Assembly (NCBI RefSeq): GCF_000725885.1
Contig: NZ_JODR01000034.1
Span: 1 to 62,691, forward strand
Reading direction: 5' to 3'
Length of the DNA: 62,691 nucleotides
Source of the DNA: Streptomyces albus subsp. albus
GTDB lineage: Bacteria; Actinomycetota; Actinomycetes; Streptomycetales; Streptomycetaceae
Shown: positions 25,738-34,346 of the stretch, piece after piece
Layout: each line of letters begins with the position of its first letter
Position numbering within the stretch: the first letter of the stretch is position 1
The notes under the pieces: generated by a model
Seen by the model: only the letters and a program-made list of their open reading frames with translations
The model's database searches: none
Told to the model about the DNA's origin: nothing
Position numbers and translations under genes: made by a program

Positions 25738-26640
25738 TTACATCTCCTCGGTGACGTAACCACGCAGCCACTCCCGGAACTCCGGGCCCAAGTCCTCACG
25801 TTCGCACGCGAGCCTCACAATGGCACGCAGATAGTCTCCCCGGTCACCGGTGTCGTAGCGGCGGCCCTTGAAGACCACACCGTGCACGGGGCCGCCCAGT
25901 GACTCGTCGGCGGACAGCGCCTGCAGTGCGTCGGTGAGCTGGATCTCGCCGCCTCTGCCGGGCTCGGTCTTGCTCAGGACGTCGAAGACCGCCGGGTCGA
26001 GCACATAGCGGCCGATGATGGCCAGGTTGCTGGGCGCCTGGTCGGCGGGGGGCTTCTCCACCAGATCGGAGACACGGACGACGTCGCTGTCGGACGTGGG
26101 CGCCGCCGCGGCGGCGCCGTACAGATGAATGCTGCCCGGGTCGACCTCCAGCAGTGCGATCACGCTGCCGCCGCGCTGCTGCTGGACCTCCAGCATGCGG
26201 GACAGCAGGGGGTCACGCGGGTCGATCAGGTCGTCACCGAGCAGCACGGCGAACGGCTGGTTCCCCACATGCGGCGCGGCGCACAGGACGGCGTGCCCCA
26301 GACCGCGCGGGTCACCCTGGCGGACGTAGTGCATGGTGGCCATGTCACTGGACTCCTGCACCCGGGCGAGCTTGCCGTCGTCGCCCTTGTCGCGCAGTAC
26401 CTGCTCCAGCTCGTAATTGCGGTCGAAATGGTCCTCCAGGGGGCGCTTGTTGCGGCCTGTGATCATGAGGACGTCGGAGAGCCCGGCTGCCACGGCTTCC
26501 TCGACCACATACTGGATCGCCGGTTTGTCGACGACCGGAAGCATCTCCTTGGGTGTGGCCTTCGTCGCGGGCAGAAAGCGTGTGCCCAGGCCGGCGGCGG
26601 GGATGACTGCCTTGGTGATCCGCGTGCGGGGAGAAGTCAT
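25738..26640 (-). CDS. galU: UTP-glucose-1-phosphate uridylyltransferase
   Basis: 300 residues with the nucleotidyltransferase start KAVIPAAGLGTRFLPATKA and KEMLPVVDKPAIQYVVEEA, the substrate loop VLLGDDLI, and VEKP followed by RYVL and GGEIQLTDAL. It makes UDP-glucose for wall and trehalose metabolism. ATG 26640 is preceded by TATGGT seven bases upstream, without a ribosome binding site: a leaderless operon start. It is first in the galU-glp-moaC-mogA-GNAT-sepX operon. Confidence 0.95.
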   Translation of the reverse strand: MTSPRTRITKAVIPAAGLGTRFLPATKATPKEMLPVVDKPAIQYVVEEAVAAGLSDVLMITGRNKRPLEDHFDRNYELEQVLRDKGDDGKLARVQESSDMATMHYVRQGDPRGLGHAVLCAAPHVGNQPFAVLLGDDLIDPRDPLLSRMLEVQQQRGGSVIALLEVDPGSIHLYGAAAAAPTSDSDVVRVSDLVEKPPADQAPSNLAIIGRYVLDPAVFDVLSKTEPGRGGEIQLTDALQALSADESLGGPVHGVVFKGRRYDTGDRGDYLRAIVRLACEREDLGPEFREWLRGYVTEEM

Positions 26641-26727
26641 GTCCCGCACCATAACCGCTGACTTGATCCGGAAGGTAAGGGTCCGCATGGTTTGTTGCGT
26701 TTTGCGAACCCAGGAGAGGTGGACCGA

Positions 26728-27345
26728 GTGAAGGACGATCCGAGAGCCGGCGGTCACCGTAGGAAGCGCGAGTTGCGCCGCACCGTCCTGTCGGCAAGAA
26801 GCACGTTGACACCGGATGACCTGCAGGAGACGGCCCGGTCGCTGGCACGGCGTGTCCTGGGGCTGCCCCAGGTCGCCGGTGCACGTACGGTCGCGGCCTA
26901 CGTGTCGGTCGGCACCGAGCCGGGCACCGGTCCCCTCCTGGACGAGCTGCGCGACAGGGGCGTGCGCGTACTGCTGCCGGTCCTGCTGCCCGACAACGAC
27001 CTCGACTGGGCGGAGTACACCGGCTCCGACGGTCTGGTCGCCGCGGGGCGCGGGCTGCGGGAGCCGTACGGGCGACGGCTCGGCCCGGACGCCGTCGTCG
27101 GGGCCGACGCCGTTCTGCTGCCCGGGCTGGCCGTGGACCGGCGCGGCCTGCGGCTGGGGCGGGGCGCCGGCTGTTACGACCGGGTCCTGGCCCGGCTGGC
27201 CGCCCATGGCGCACAGCCGGCCTGCGCCGTACTGCTGTACGACGGCGAAGTGGTGGACCACATCGAGGGCGAGGAACACGACCGCCTGGTGCAGACGGCG
27301 GTGACCCCGGGCGGAGTGCACCACCTCGGGGTCACGGCCGGCTGA
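26728..27345 (+). CDS. 5-formyltetrahydrofolate cyclo-ligase
   Basis: 205 residues from GTG 26728, nine bases after AGGAGAGG. An early KRELRRTVLSAR helix is followed by RTVAAYVSVGTEPGT, VLLPGLAVDRRGLRLGRGAG and CYDRVLARL, the ATP and folate-binding signature of the MTHFS family. It converts 5-formyl-THF to 5,10-methenyl-THF using ATP. It is divergent from galU with 87 bp between, a common actinobacterial arrangement. Confidence 0.93.
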   Translation: MKDDPRAGGHRRKRELRRTVLSARSTLTPDDLQETARSLARRVLGLPQVAGARTVAAYVSVGTEPGTGPLLDELRDRGVRVLLPVLLPDNDLDWAEYTGSDGLVAAGRGLREPYGRRLGPDAVVGADAVLLPGLAVDRRGLRLGRGAGCYDRVLARLAAHGAQPACAVLLYDGEVVDHIEGEEHDRLVQTAVTPGGVHHLGVTAG

Positions 27346-27359
27346 ACGCCGACAGCAGA

Positions 27360-27418
27360 GGCGCCGCCCACCCGGTTGTCCCGCACCGGACGGTGCCGGA
27401 CGGCCGGGGGGCGGCGCC
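27360..27418. terminator. Nested hairpins between converging genes
   Basis: GGCGCCGCCC (27360-27369) and GGGCGGCGCC (27409-27418) are perfect complements, and GCACC/GGTGC forms an inner stem. It is placed between the cyclo-ligase and penicillin acylase stop codons. Confidence 0.6.
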
Positions 27419-27426
27419 GAAGGCCG

Positions 27427-30273
27427 TCAGGGGGTGAGAGCCATCTGGTCGTCGGTCGCCTTGGACACCGCCTTCTCGCTGTAGGGCCAGTCGAGGAACT
27501 CGCCCCTGGCCCACTTGTCCGTCTGGTCGGTGTAGTGCGCGTTGTAGGCGTGCCCGGAGGCGCCGGTCAGGTTGATCCAGCGGGAGTTGTCCAGATCGCT
27601 CAGGTCGACGACCATCCGCATCGACGGCACCCAGGTCACGTCGTACCCGCCGGCCGCGTTCCAGCCGGTGGCGTTGACGGCCGCCTCGCCGCCGCTGAGG
27701 TCCCACGGACCACGGTTGAGCATCCACCGGACGACCCCCGGGCCCTCGGTGCCCAGCGTCTGGTTCCTGAGCATCAGCCGGTGCAGCCTGCCCCAGCTCC
27801 AGGTGTTGATGTCCTTGCCCAGCTTCGAGGTGAGCTCCCAGCGGGCGTCCTTCATGGCGTGCGCCAGCAGTTCGTCGCGGTTCTTGTCGCCGTCCTGGCG
27901 CGAGGTGCCGCGGGTCTTCCACCAGTCGCTGTCCGGCTGCTTGAGCAGCTTGCGTACAACTTCGAACCACCGGTCGCCGCCGTCGGGCTGCGCGGCGTCC
28001 GGAGAGCGCTGGCCGCACTCGCGCACCAGACGCTCGTTGCCGCTCAGGTCGTCGACCGGGCCGGAGTCGTCCGAGGGACGCACGTACAGGCAGTCGCCCT
28101 TGACCCGCAGTTCCTTGGGCAGTTTGTCACCGAAGGACAGCTTCAGCAGGTTGCGCCAGACGGCGTTGAAGTAGGCGGCCGGCGCGGAGTCGGAGTCCTG
28201 GGTGTAGTCCCAGCCCTCCAGGAGCTTCTGCGCGTCCCGCACGTACTTGTCGTCGATGTCGATCTTCAGCAGGTAGGGCACCAGCAGCTTGGCGATCTCA
28301 CTGCTGTTGTCCATCTGCATGCTCTCCATGTCCTTCATGGAGATCTTCCCGCCGTCCTTGATCTTCGACTGGATAAGGTCGTTGATCCGCTGGCTGCGCG
28401 CTCCATAACCCCAGTCGTCGGTCAGCAGGTAGGGGTACTTCTCGCGGTCCACGACGGCCTGGTTGGCGGTCACGATGTAGCCGCGCTCCGGGTTGTACTC
28501 CCACGGAAGGGCGCTTTGGGGGATGTAGCCCTTCCAGCGGTAGCGGGAGTCCCAGCCGGGCGCCGGGTAGCGGCCGTCACCCTTGCCGCGCACGGGGATC
28601 CGTCCGGGCGCCTGGTAGCCGATGTTGCCCTTCGTGTCCGCGTAGATGAGGTTCTGGGACGGCACGGCGAACTCACCGGCCGCCTCGCGGAACTCGGAGA
28701 AGTTGGCGGCCCGGTTGAGCTTGAAGACCGCGTCCATGGTCTTGGACGGCTCCAGGGCGGTCCACCGAAGGGAGATGGCGTAGCCGTCACCGCGGTCCGG
28801 CGCGGCGTTGCCGACGGGCGACTTGTCACCGACCTTGCGCAGTTCCTTGTCCCGGTCGGAGACGATCGGCCCGTTGTTGGTTTCCCGCACGGTGATGGTG
28901 CGGTTCTTGCCCCCGGCGACCTTGATGGTCTCCTCGCGGGTGCGGTAGGGCACCTGCTTTCCGTCGTAGAGGTAGTGACCGTCCTTGACCTTTTCCAGGT
29001 ACAGGTCGGTCACATCGGCGCCGAGGTTGGTCATGCCCCAGGAGATGTTCTGGTTGTGACCGATGACGACACCCGGCATGCCGGAGAAGGTGAAGCCGGA
29101 CACGTCGAAGGGGCAGGTCTTGTCGATCGAGCGGCAGTGCAGACCCATCTGGTACCAGACCGACGGCAGCTGGGGCGCCAGGTGCGGGTCGTTGGCCAGC
29201 AGCGGCTTGCCCGTCGTCGTGTACTTCCCGGAAATCACCCAGGAGTTGGAGCCGATACCGCTGCCGTTCGGGCCGAGCAGCCCGGGAACCTTGTCCAGCT
29301 TCTGAGCGACCGAGCCGAGCTGGGTACTTGCCCCCTGAACGGCCTGCCCGGCGCCCTGAGAGCCGTTTTCACCCGCGGAGGTCCCGGGGGTCGTCCCGCC
29401 TGCTCCGGTGCCTCCAGAGGTGCCTTGGCCGCCGTCACCGGCGCCGCCCGTGCCCGGGCCTTCCGTGCCTTCCCCTCGTTCGCCGCCCGCGGCGCCGCCC
29501 GGCGCACCGGACTGGCCGCCCTCGGCCTCCGGGTCGAACTTCTTGGTCGCCGGGTCCACCGCGCCGTGGTCGACGATGGGCTTGTTCCGGTCGTAGGGGT
29601 AGCCCGGGTACAGGTCCTCGATCTGGTCCTTGTCCAGACGGCTGGTCATCAGCGCGCGGTCGACCTCGTCCGTCATGTTGCCGCGCAGGTCCCAGGCCAT
29701 CGCCTTGAGCCAGGCCACCGAGTCGACGGGGTTCCACGGTTGCGGTTCGTACCCCTTGCCCGCCAGATCGAGAGCCGCGTACTCGACGGAGAGCGCCGAA
29801 CCCTTGTGGTCCTTGAGGTAGGCGTTGACGCCCGCGGAGTACGCCTTGAGGAAGTCCTTCGTCTGCGCGGGAAGTTGCTTGTACTCCTTCTCGGCCACCC
29901 GGCGCCAGCCGAGCGTGCGCAAGAACGCGTCGGTCTCGACCTGCTCGGCGCCGAACATCTCGGACAGCCGGCCGGCGGTCATGTGGCGGCGCACGTCCAT
30001 CTCCCAGAACCGGTCCTGCGCCTGGACGTAGCCCTGCGCGAGGAAGAGGTCCTCGGAGTTGTCGGCATAGATCTGCGGGATGCCGCTGCTGTCGCGCTTC
30101 ACGCTGACCGGGGCCTGCAGGCCCTTGATCTTGAGCGTCCCGGTCGTCTGCGGGAAGGAGTCGCGCACCGTGCTGACGCCCCAATAACTGCCACCGCCGA
30201 TGCCTGCCACGATCAGCAGCACGACGACGATCACGATGAGGCGGGCGCGTCGCGAGGTCTTCTTGGCGGGCAT
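27427..30273 (-). CDS. Penicillin acylase family Ntn-hydrolase, membrane-anchored
   Basis: 948 residues. Lys/Arg-rich start, then one membrane helix (RLIVIVVVLLIVAGIGGG) and the alpha-chain region (VSVKRDSSGIPQIYADN, FLAQGYVQAQDRFWEMD). A ~55-residue Gly/Thr/Ser-rich linker follows, then the beta chain, whose N-terminal nucleophile is the Ser of GIGSNSWVISG near residue 341. Such enzymes self-cleave and hydrolyse acyl amides (penicillins, acyl-homoserine lactones, cyclic lipopeptide side chains). Active outside the cell. ATG 30273 follows AAGGA; an ATG at 30345 with AGGAG is the alternative. The long disordered linker is unusual compared with the E. coli enzyme spacer. Confidence 0.9.
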   Translation of the reverse strand: MPAKKTSRRARLIVIVVVLLIVAGIGGGSYWGVSTVRDSFPQTTGTLKIKGLQAPVSVKRDSSGIPQIYADNSEDLFLAQGYVQAQDRFWEMDVRRHMTAGRLSEMFGAEQVETDAFLRTLGWRRVAEKEYKQLPAQTKDFLKAYSAGVNAYLKDHKGSALSVEYAALDLAGKGYEPQPWNPVDSVAWLKAMAWDLRGNMTDEVDRALMTSRLDKDQIEDLYPGYPYDRNKPIVDHGAVDPATKKFDPEAEGGQSGAPGGAAGGERGEGTEGPGTGGAGDGGQGTSGGTGAGGTTPGTSAGENGSQGAGQAVQGASTQLGSVAQKLDKVPGLLGPNGSGIGSNSWVISGKYTTTGKPLLANDPHLAPQLPSVWYQMGLHCRSIDKTCPFDVSGFTFSGMPGVVIGHNQNISWGMTNLGADVTDLYLEKVKDGHYLYDGKQVPYRTREETIKVAGGKNRTITVRETNNGPIVSDRDKELRKVGDKSPVGNAAPDRGDGYAISLRWTALEPSKTMDAVFKLNRAANFSEFREAAGEFAVPSQNLIYADTKGNIGYQAPGRIPVRGKGDGRYPAPGWDSRYRWKGYIPQSALPWEYNPERGYIVTANQAVVDREKYPYLLTDDWGYGARSQRINDLIQSKIKDGGKISMKDMESMQMDNSSEIAKLLVPYLLKIDIDDKYVRDAQKLLEGWDYTQDSDSAPAAYFNAVWRNLLKLSFGDKLPKELRVKGDCLYVRPSDDSGPVDDLSGNERLVRECGQRSPDAAQPDGGDRWFEVVRKLLKQPDSDWWKTRGTSRQDGDKNRDELLAHAMKDARWELTSKLGKDINTWSWGRLHRLMLRNQTLGTEGPGVVRWMLNRGPWDLSGGEAAVNATGWNAAGGYDVTWVPSMRMVVDLSDLDNSRWINLTGASGHAYNAHYTDQTDKWARGEFLDWPYSEKAVSKATDDQMALTP

Positions 30274-30403
30274 CTCTGTCCTTCGAGGGGCAGGGTGGAC
30301 CTTGTCTGAGGGACCGGACGGGCTCGATCCGTACGGAGCAACCATAGGCCGCCGCTCCTGCTGCCCCGACAGGGAGTCGCCAACTACGGATTCTCCCGGC
30401 TCC

Positions 30404-30431
30404 TTGTTCAAGCGATGGTAAATTGTTAGCT
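30404..30431 (+). promoter_or_regulatory. Possible promoter for the antiporter gene
   Basis: TTGTTC (30404-30409) and TTAGCT (30426-30431), 16 bp apart, lie in the most AT-rich part of the spacer between the acylase and antiporter genes. Confidence 0.35.
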
Positions 30432-30493
30432 ACCCAAACGAACTAGAGGCTTCCGCGCACCCGCCGGGAGCTATCCACAGTCATGCGCGACGC

Positions 30494-30533
30494 GTTAAGA
30501 ATTCGTCAGGAAACCGTCAGGAGGTCGTCAGAA
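30494..30533 (+). promoter_or_regulatory. Four heptamer direct repeats at 11-bp spacing
   Basis: GTTAAGA, GTCAGGA, GTCAGGA and GTCAGAA start at 30494, 30505, 30516 and 30527, each separated by 4 bp. One-turn spacing of heptamers is the architecture bound by OmpR/PhoB-type response regulators and SARPs in Streptomyces. The sequence is not the canonical PHO box (GTTCACC). It lies about 110-150 bp before the antiporter start and implies regulated expression. Confidence 0.6.
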
Positions 30534-30641
30534 CCAGCACCCGTGACGACGGACGTGCTCAACCGAGTGCTCCGTCGTGCCGTTCCATGCGAAACCGCGC
30601 CGCCCATCCAAGGAGCAAGCCCCGGGAGAGAGGACCATGCC

Positions 30642-32150
30642 CTGACCGTCGACAGCCTCAACCAGCTACTGCTCTTCAGCGCCCTCGTCCTGCTCATCGC
30701 CGTCGCGGCCGTCAGGCTCTCCTCCCGCAGCGGGCTCCCCAGCCTGCTGGTGTACCTCGGGATAGGCGTCGCAATAGGGCAGGACGGCATCGGCTTCGGG
30801 TTCTCCGACGCCGCGCTGACTCAAGTTCTCGGATACGCCGCCCTCGTGGTGATCCTCGCCGAGGGCGGCCTCAGTACGAAGTGGCGCGACATCCGGCCCG
30901 CCGTACCGGCCGCCGCCGTCCTGTCCACGTTCGGCGTCGCGGTGAGCGTCACCGTCACCGCCTGCGCCGCGCACTACCTGGTGGGCCTCGAATGGCAGGC
31001 CGCGCTCCTGATGGGAGCGGTGGTCTCCTCCACGGACGCAGCCGCCGTCTTCTCCGTACTGCGCCGCGTCCCGCTGCCCAAGCGGCTCACCGGCGTACTG
31101 GAAGCCGAATCAGGGTTCAACGACGCCCCGGTCGTGCTCCTGGTGGTCACCTTCTCCCACCTCGACACCGAACACCACTCCTGGTACTTCCTGCTGGGCG
31201 AGATCGCACTGGAACTCGCCATCGGACTGCTGGCCGGTCTGGTGGTGGGCAAACTCGGCGAGTTGGGCATGCGCCACGTCGCCCTGCCCGCCTCCGGCCT
31301 CTACCCCATCGCCGTCCTGGCGCTGTGCGTGCTCGCCTACGCCGGAGGTGCCATGGCGCACGGTTCCGGCTTCCTCGCCGTCTATGTCGCCGCGCTCATT
31401 CTCGGCAACGGAAAACTGCCCCACCGGCCGGCCGTACGCGGCTTCGCCGACGGAGTGGCGTGGATAGCGCAGATCGGTCTCTTCGTACTGCTGGGCCTGC
31501 TGGTCACCCCGCACGACCTGTGGAAGGACTTCTGGCCCGCCGTTTTGATCGGGCTGGCCCTGACACTGCTCGCCCGCCCCCTGTCGGTCTTCTTGTGCCT
31601 CGACAGGTTCAAGCTGCCCTGGCAGGACAAAGTGCTGCTGTCCTGGGCGGGACTGCGCGGCGCCGTGCCCATCGTGCTGGCGACCATCCCCATGGTCGCC
31701 GACGTCGAGGGCAGCCAGCGCATCTTCAACATCGTCTTCGTGCTGGTGGTCGTCTTCACCGTCCTGCAAGGGCCCACGCTGCCGTGGCTGGCGCACAAAC
31801 TGCGCCTGGACAAGAGCGACGAGGCAGCCGATCTCGACATCGAGTCCGCTCCCCTCGAACGGCTGCGGGGCCATCTGCTGTCCGTCGCCATCCCGCCGTC
31901 GTCCCGGATGCACGGTGTGGAGATCGCCGAGCTGCGGCTCCCCACAGGTGCTGCCGTCACGCTGGTCGTGCGCGACGGGACGAGCTTCGTGCCGCTGCCG
32001 TCGACCGTGCTGCGGCACGGCGACGAACTGCTGGTGGTCACCACCGATCAGGTACGCGACTCGGCGGAACGCCGGCTGCTGTCGGTCAGCCGGGGAGGCA
32101 AGCTCGCCGGATGGCTGGGAAGTGGGGGCAGTACGGCGCTGCACAAATAG
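30642..32150 (+). CDS. K+/H+ antiporter, CPA1 family with TrkA-C domain
   Basis: About 502 residues from a probable CTG start eight bases after GAGAGG (ATG at 30636 is out of frame; GTG 30543 and ATG 30483 in frame are possible but would place regulatory repeats inside the gene or add unconserved sequence). Around 12 membrane helices include GLPSLLVYLGIGVAIGQDG, the ion-binding GFNDAPVVLLV (Asn-Asp pair) and SWAGLRGAVPIVLATIP. The soluble tail (IPPSSRMHGVEIAEL to DELLVVTT) is a TrkA-C/RCK-C domain that senses ligand. It matches NhaP2/CvrA-type potassium/proton exchange. Confidence 0.9.
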   Translation: MTVDSLNQLLLFSALVLLIAVAAVRLSSRSGLPSLLVYLGIGVAIGQDGIGFGFSDAALTQVLGYAALVVILAEGGLSTKWRDIRPAVPAAAVLSTFGVAVSVTVTACAAHYLVGLEWQAALLMGAVVSSTDAAAVFSVLRRVPLPKRLTGVLEAESGFNDAPVVLLVVTFSHLDTEHHSWYFLLGEIALELAIGLLAGLVVGKLGELGMRHVALPASGLYPIAVLALCVLAYAGGAMAHGSGFLAVYVAALILGNGKLPHRPAVRGFADGVAWIAQIGLFVLLGLLVTPHDLWKDFWPAVLIGLALTLLARPLSVFLCLDRFKLPWQDKVLLSWAGLRGAVPIVLATIPMVADVEGSQRIFNIVFVLVVVFTVLQGPTLPWLAHKLRLDKSDEAADLDIESAPLERLRGHLLSVAIPPSSRMHGVEIAELRLPTGAAVTLVVRDGTSFVPLPSTVLRHGDELLVVTTDQVRDSAERRLLSVSRGGKLAGWLGSGGSTALHK

Positions 32151-32454
32151 CTCAGCCCGACAAACAGATCAGCCCGCCGGACGCCGAGAGGTCGCCGTTT
32201 ACGGGTCGCCGAGCGGTCGCACCAGCCATGACCAGGGAGAGCGGATTTCACCTGGATCTGACAGGACCGTTATCCTCATACCGGACAGGACAGTATTACC
32301 CGACTCTGCCTGATGCAGAGCTGGCGCGACCGCTCGGCGGCCACGGTCCGGACAGCCTCCCCGTACCGGACCGGGTATCTACCCCGGTCCAGCGCGAGAG
32401 GACAGCTCTCGGCGCGTCATCCAACGCGCTACCAGGCGGCAGAAAGGCCCGGCC
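32151..32454. other. Spacer before the MFS gene
   Basis: It holds two direct copies of GACAGGAC (32260-32267 and 32284-32291) and a possible -10 TATTAC at 32294-32299. These look like an operator/promoter for the MFS gene. No gene is seen. Confidence 0.4.
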
Positions 32455-33813
32455 GTGGCACCCCCGGCCACCGAGCGCGACAATCACGCACCGATGGAGG
32501 AGACACCGCGCGACCGGCACTCCGCCGAGCGGCCCGGATACGGGCAGCTGCTGCGGACGGAAGGCGCGTGGTCCTTCCTGGTGCCAGGTTTTCTGGCACG
32601 ACAGCCCTACGCGATGCTGACCATCAGCATCGTGCTGCTCGTCGAACACACCACCGGCTCGTTCGGACTGGCGGGCGCCGTCTCGGCGACGGCCGGCATC
32701 TCCATGGCCCTGATCGCGCCGCAGAGCGGCAGGCTCGCCGACCGGTTCGGCCAGGGCGCTGTTCTCGTACCGCAGGTGTTCCTGCACGCGCTGACCATCG
32801 GCGCGCTCGTCTCCGTCGCCCTGCTCGACGCGCCGCTGTGGGCGCTCTTCGTCGCGGCGGTACCGGCGGGCGCGACGGCTCCGCAGATCAGCCCCATGGT
32901 GCGTGCCCGCTGGGCTGCACGCCTGCAGGGGACGCCCCTGATGACCACGGCCGCCGCCTTCGAGTCGGTGACGGACGAGTTCACCTTCGTCGTCGGCCCG
33001 GTGCTCGCGACCGCCCTGTGCACCGGCGTGCATCCGGCTGCGGGGCTCGCGGCGGAAGCCGGGGTCTCGCTGGTCGGCGGCCTGGTCTTCGCCGCGCAGC
33101 GCCGCACACAGCCTGTGCCGGCCCGTGCCAGGCACGCGGAGGCGCAGGGTGCGGACACGTCGTACAGCGGTGACCGCCCGCCGTCCGCGCTGGCGATTCC
33201 CGGAGCGCGTGTGCTCATCGTGGCGGTGCTCGGTATCGGCACGGTCTTCGGCGGCATGCAGGTCTCCCTCACCGCGTTCACCGAGTCGATCGGCCGCCCC
33301 GGTATCAACGGCGTGATGTACGGCGTCTTCGCCGCGGGCAACATGCTGGCGGCCGTCGCCGTGGGTGCCATCCGGTGGAAGCGCGGACCGCAGTCCCGTC
33401 TGCTGGCCGGTTACCCGGTGCTCGTGCTCGCCGCCGCTCTGGTGGCCGTCACCGCGCAGATGGGCCCCTGGGCTGTGCTGCTGGGTGCGCTCGGGACACT
33501 CGTCGGGCTGTGCGTGGCCCCCTGCATGATCACCTGCTTCACGCTGATCGAGACGCTGGTGCCGGCTGCCGCCCGTACGGAGGCGTTCACCTGGCTGACC
33601 GGCGCCGTCGCCCTGGGGCAGGCGGCCGGTTCCACGGTGGCCGGCCAGCTCGCCGACCACTCGGGTGCCGGCTCCGGCTTCTTGTCCCCGCTGGCGGGCA
33701 CGGTGCTCGCCCTGCTGGTGCTGCTGCTCTTCCGCAAGGCGCTCCACCCGGCGCACGGCGGGCTGGTCGCCGCGCGTGGGCTCGGTCACCGAACGAGGGT
33801 CTCAGTGGACTGA
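32455..33813 (+). CDS. Major facilitator superfamily exporter
   Basis: A 452-residue protein with 12 predicted membrane segments. QSGRLADRFGQGA is the cytoplasmic loop 2-3 signature (G-x-L-a-D-R-x-G). It is of the small-molecule exporter type; the drug is not predictable. The GTG start follows AGAAAGG; ATG at 32494 is an alternative that drops a non-conserved 13-residue leader. It follows the antiporter gene in the same direction but has its own control region. Confidence 0.88.
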   Translation: MAPPATERDNHAPMEETPRDRHSAERPGYGQLLRTEGAWSFLVPGFLARQPYAMLTISIVLLVEHTTGSFGLAGAVSATAGISMALIAPQSGRLADRFGQGAVLVPQVFLHALTIGALVSVALLDAPLWALFVAAVPAGATAPQISPMVRARWAARLQGTPLMTTAAAFESVTDEFTFVVGPVLATALCTGVHPAAGLAAEAGVSLVGGLVFAAQRRTQPVPARARHAEAQGADTSYSGDRPPSALAIPGARVLIVAVLGIGTVFGGMQVSLTAFTESIGRPGINGVMYGVFAAGNMLAAVAVGAIRWKRGPQSRLLAGYPVLVLAAALVAVTAQMGPWAVLLGALGTLVGLCVAPCMITCFTLIETLVPAAARTEAFTWLTGAVALGQAAGSTVAGQLADHSGAGSGFLSPLAGTVLALLVLLLFRKALHPAHGGLVAARGLGHRTRVSVD

Positions 33814-33837
33814 CGCGCGGGAATGCTGCACTATGGA
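33810..33837 (+). promoter_or_regulatory. Promoter of the FmdB-like gene
   Basis: CTGACG (33810-33815) and TATGGA (33832-33837), 16 bp apart, fit a vegetative promoter. It would initiate near 33843, so the transcript begins in the CIRCE operator. Confidence 0.5.
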
Positions 33838-33843
33838 GCGTTG

Positions 33844-33870
33844 TTAGCACTCAACAAGTGAGAGTGCCAG
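33844..33870 (+). promoter_or_regulatory. CIRCE element (HrcA operator)
   Basis: TTAGCACTC, nine bases, then GAGTGCCAG: 16 of 18 positions match the CIRCE consensus TTAGCACTC-N9-GAGTGCTAA, including the exact spacer. HrcA binds CIRCE and represses chaperone genes until heat shock. It lies immediately downstream of the predicted start site and 10 bp before the start codon. Confidence 0.85.
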
Positions 33871-33880
33871 GAGGAAGAAC

Positions 33881-34231
33881 GTGCCGACCTACCAGTACCA
33901 GTGCACCGAGTGCGGCGAGGGCCTCGAGGTGGTGCAGAAGTTCACGGACGACTCACTGACCGTCTGCCCGAGCTGCGACGGGCGCCTCAAGAAGGTCTTC
34001 TCGGCGGTCGGCATCGTCTTCAAGGGCTCCGGCTTCTACCGCAACGACAGCCGCAACTCCTCGTCGAGCAGCAGCCCGGCCTCCTCCAGCTCCTCGGACT
34101 CCGCGAAGAACGGCAGCTCCAAGAGCTCCGACTCCTCGGGTTCCTCGTCCTCCGGCTCGTCGTCCTCCGAGTCGAAGTCCTCCGGCAAGAGCGACAGCAA
34201 GAGCACCGCAGCAGCAGGCACTTCCGCCTGA
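33881..34231 (+). CDS. FmdB-type zinc-ribbon protein, Ruc-like chaperone candidate
   Basis: 116 residues from GTG after AGGAGGAAG. The start PTYQYQCTECGEGLEVVQKF and VCPSCDGRLKKVFSAVG supplies four cysteines (CxxC ... CPxC) for a zinc ribbon. The rest is a disordered Ser/Lys/Asp tail. In Mycobacterium tuberculosis the FmdB protein Rv0991c (Ruc) has the same layout, is repressed by HrcA, and is a redox-regulated holding chaperone. The CIRCE element here makes the same role likely. By contrast, most FmdB proteins are annotated only as putative regulators. Confidence 0.9.
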   Translation: MPTYQYQCTECGEGLEVVQKFTDDSLTVCPSCDGRLKKVFSAVGIVFKGSGFYRNDSRNSSSSSSPASSSSSDSAKNGSSKSSDSSGSSSSGSSSSESKSSGKSDSKSTAAAGTSA

Positions 34232-34346
34232 CCCGGCTGCCGGGCCGGCCCTTCAGTCGCGACCCCCGCGGCTGCCCGCCGGGGGCCTGGGGGCAGGCCT
34301 GCGCTCGCCCTGCCGTGCCCACGGGGAACACCCGTAGGGTGACCGC

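Noticed and set aside
27376..30309. Nearly 1000-codon frame opposite penicillin acylase
   Set aside because: Antisense shadow of the acylase; no recognisable fold, and the acylase has all its catalytic motifs.
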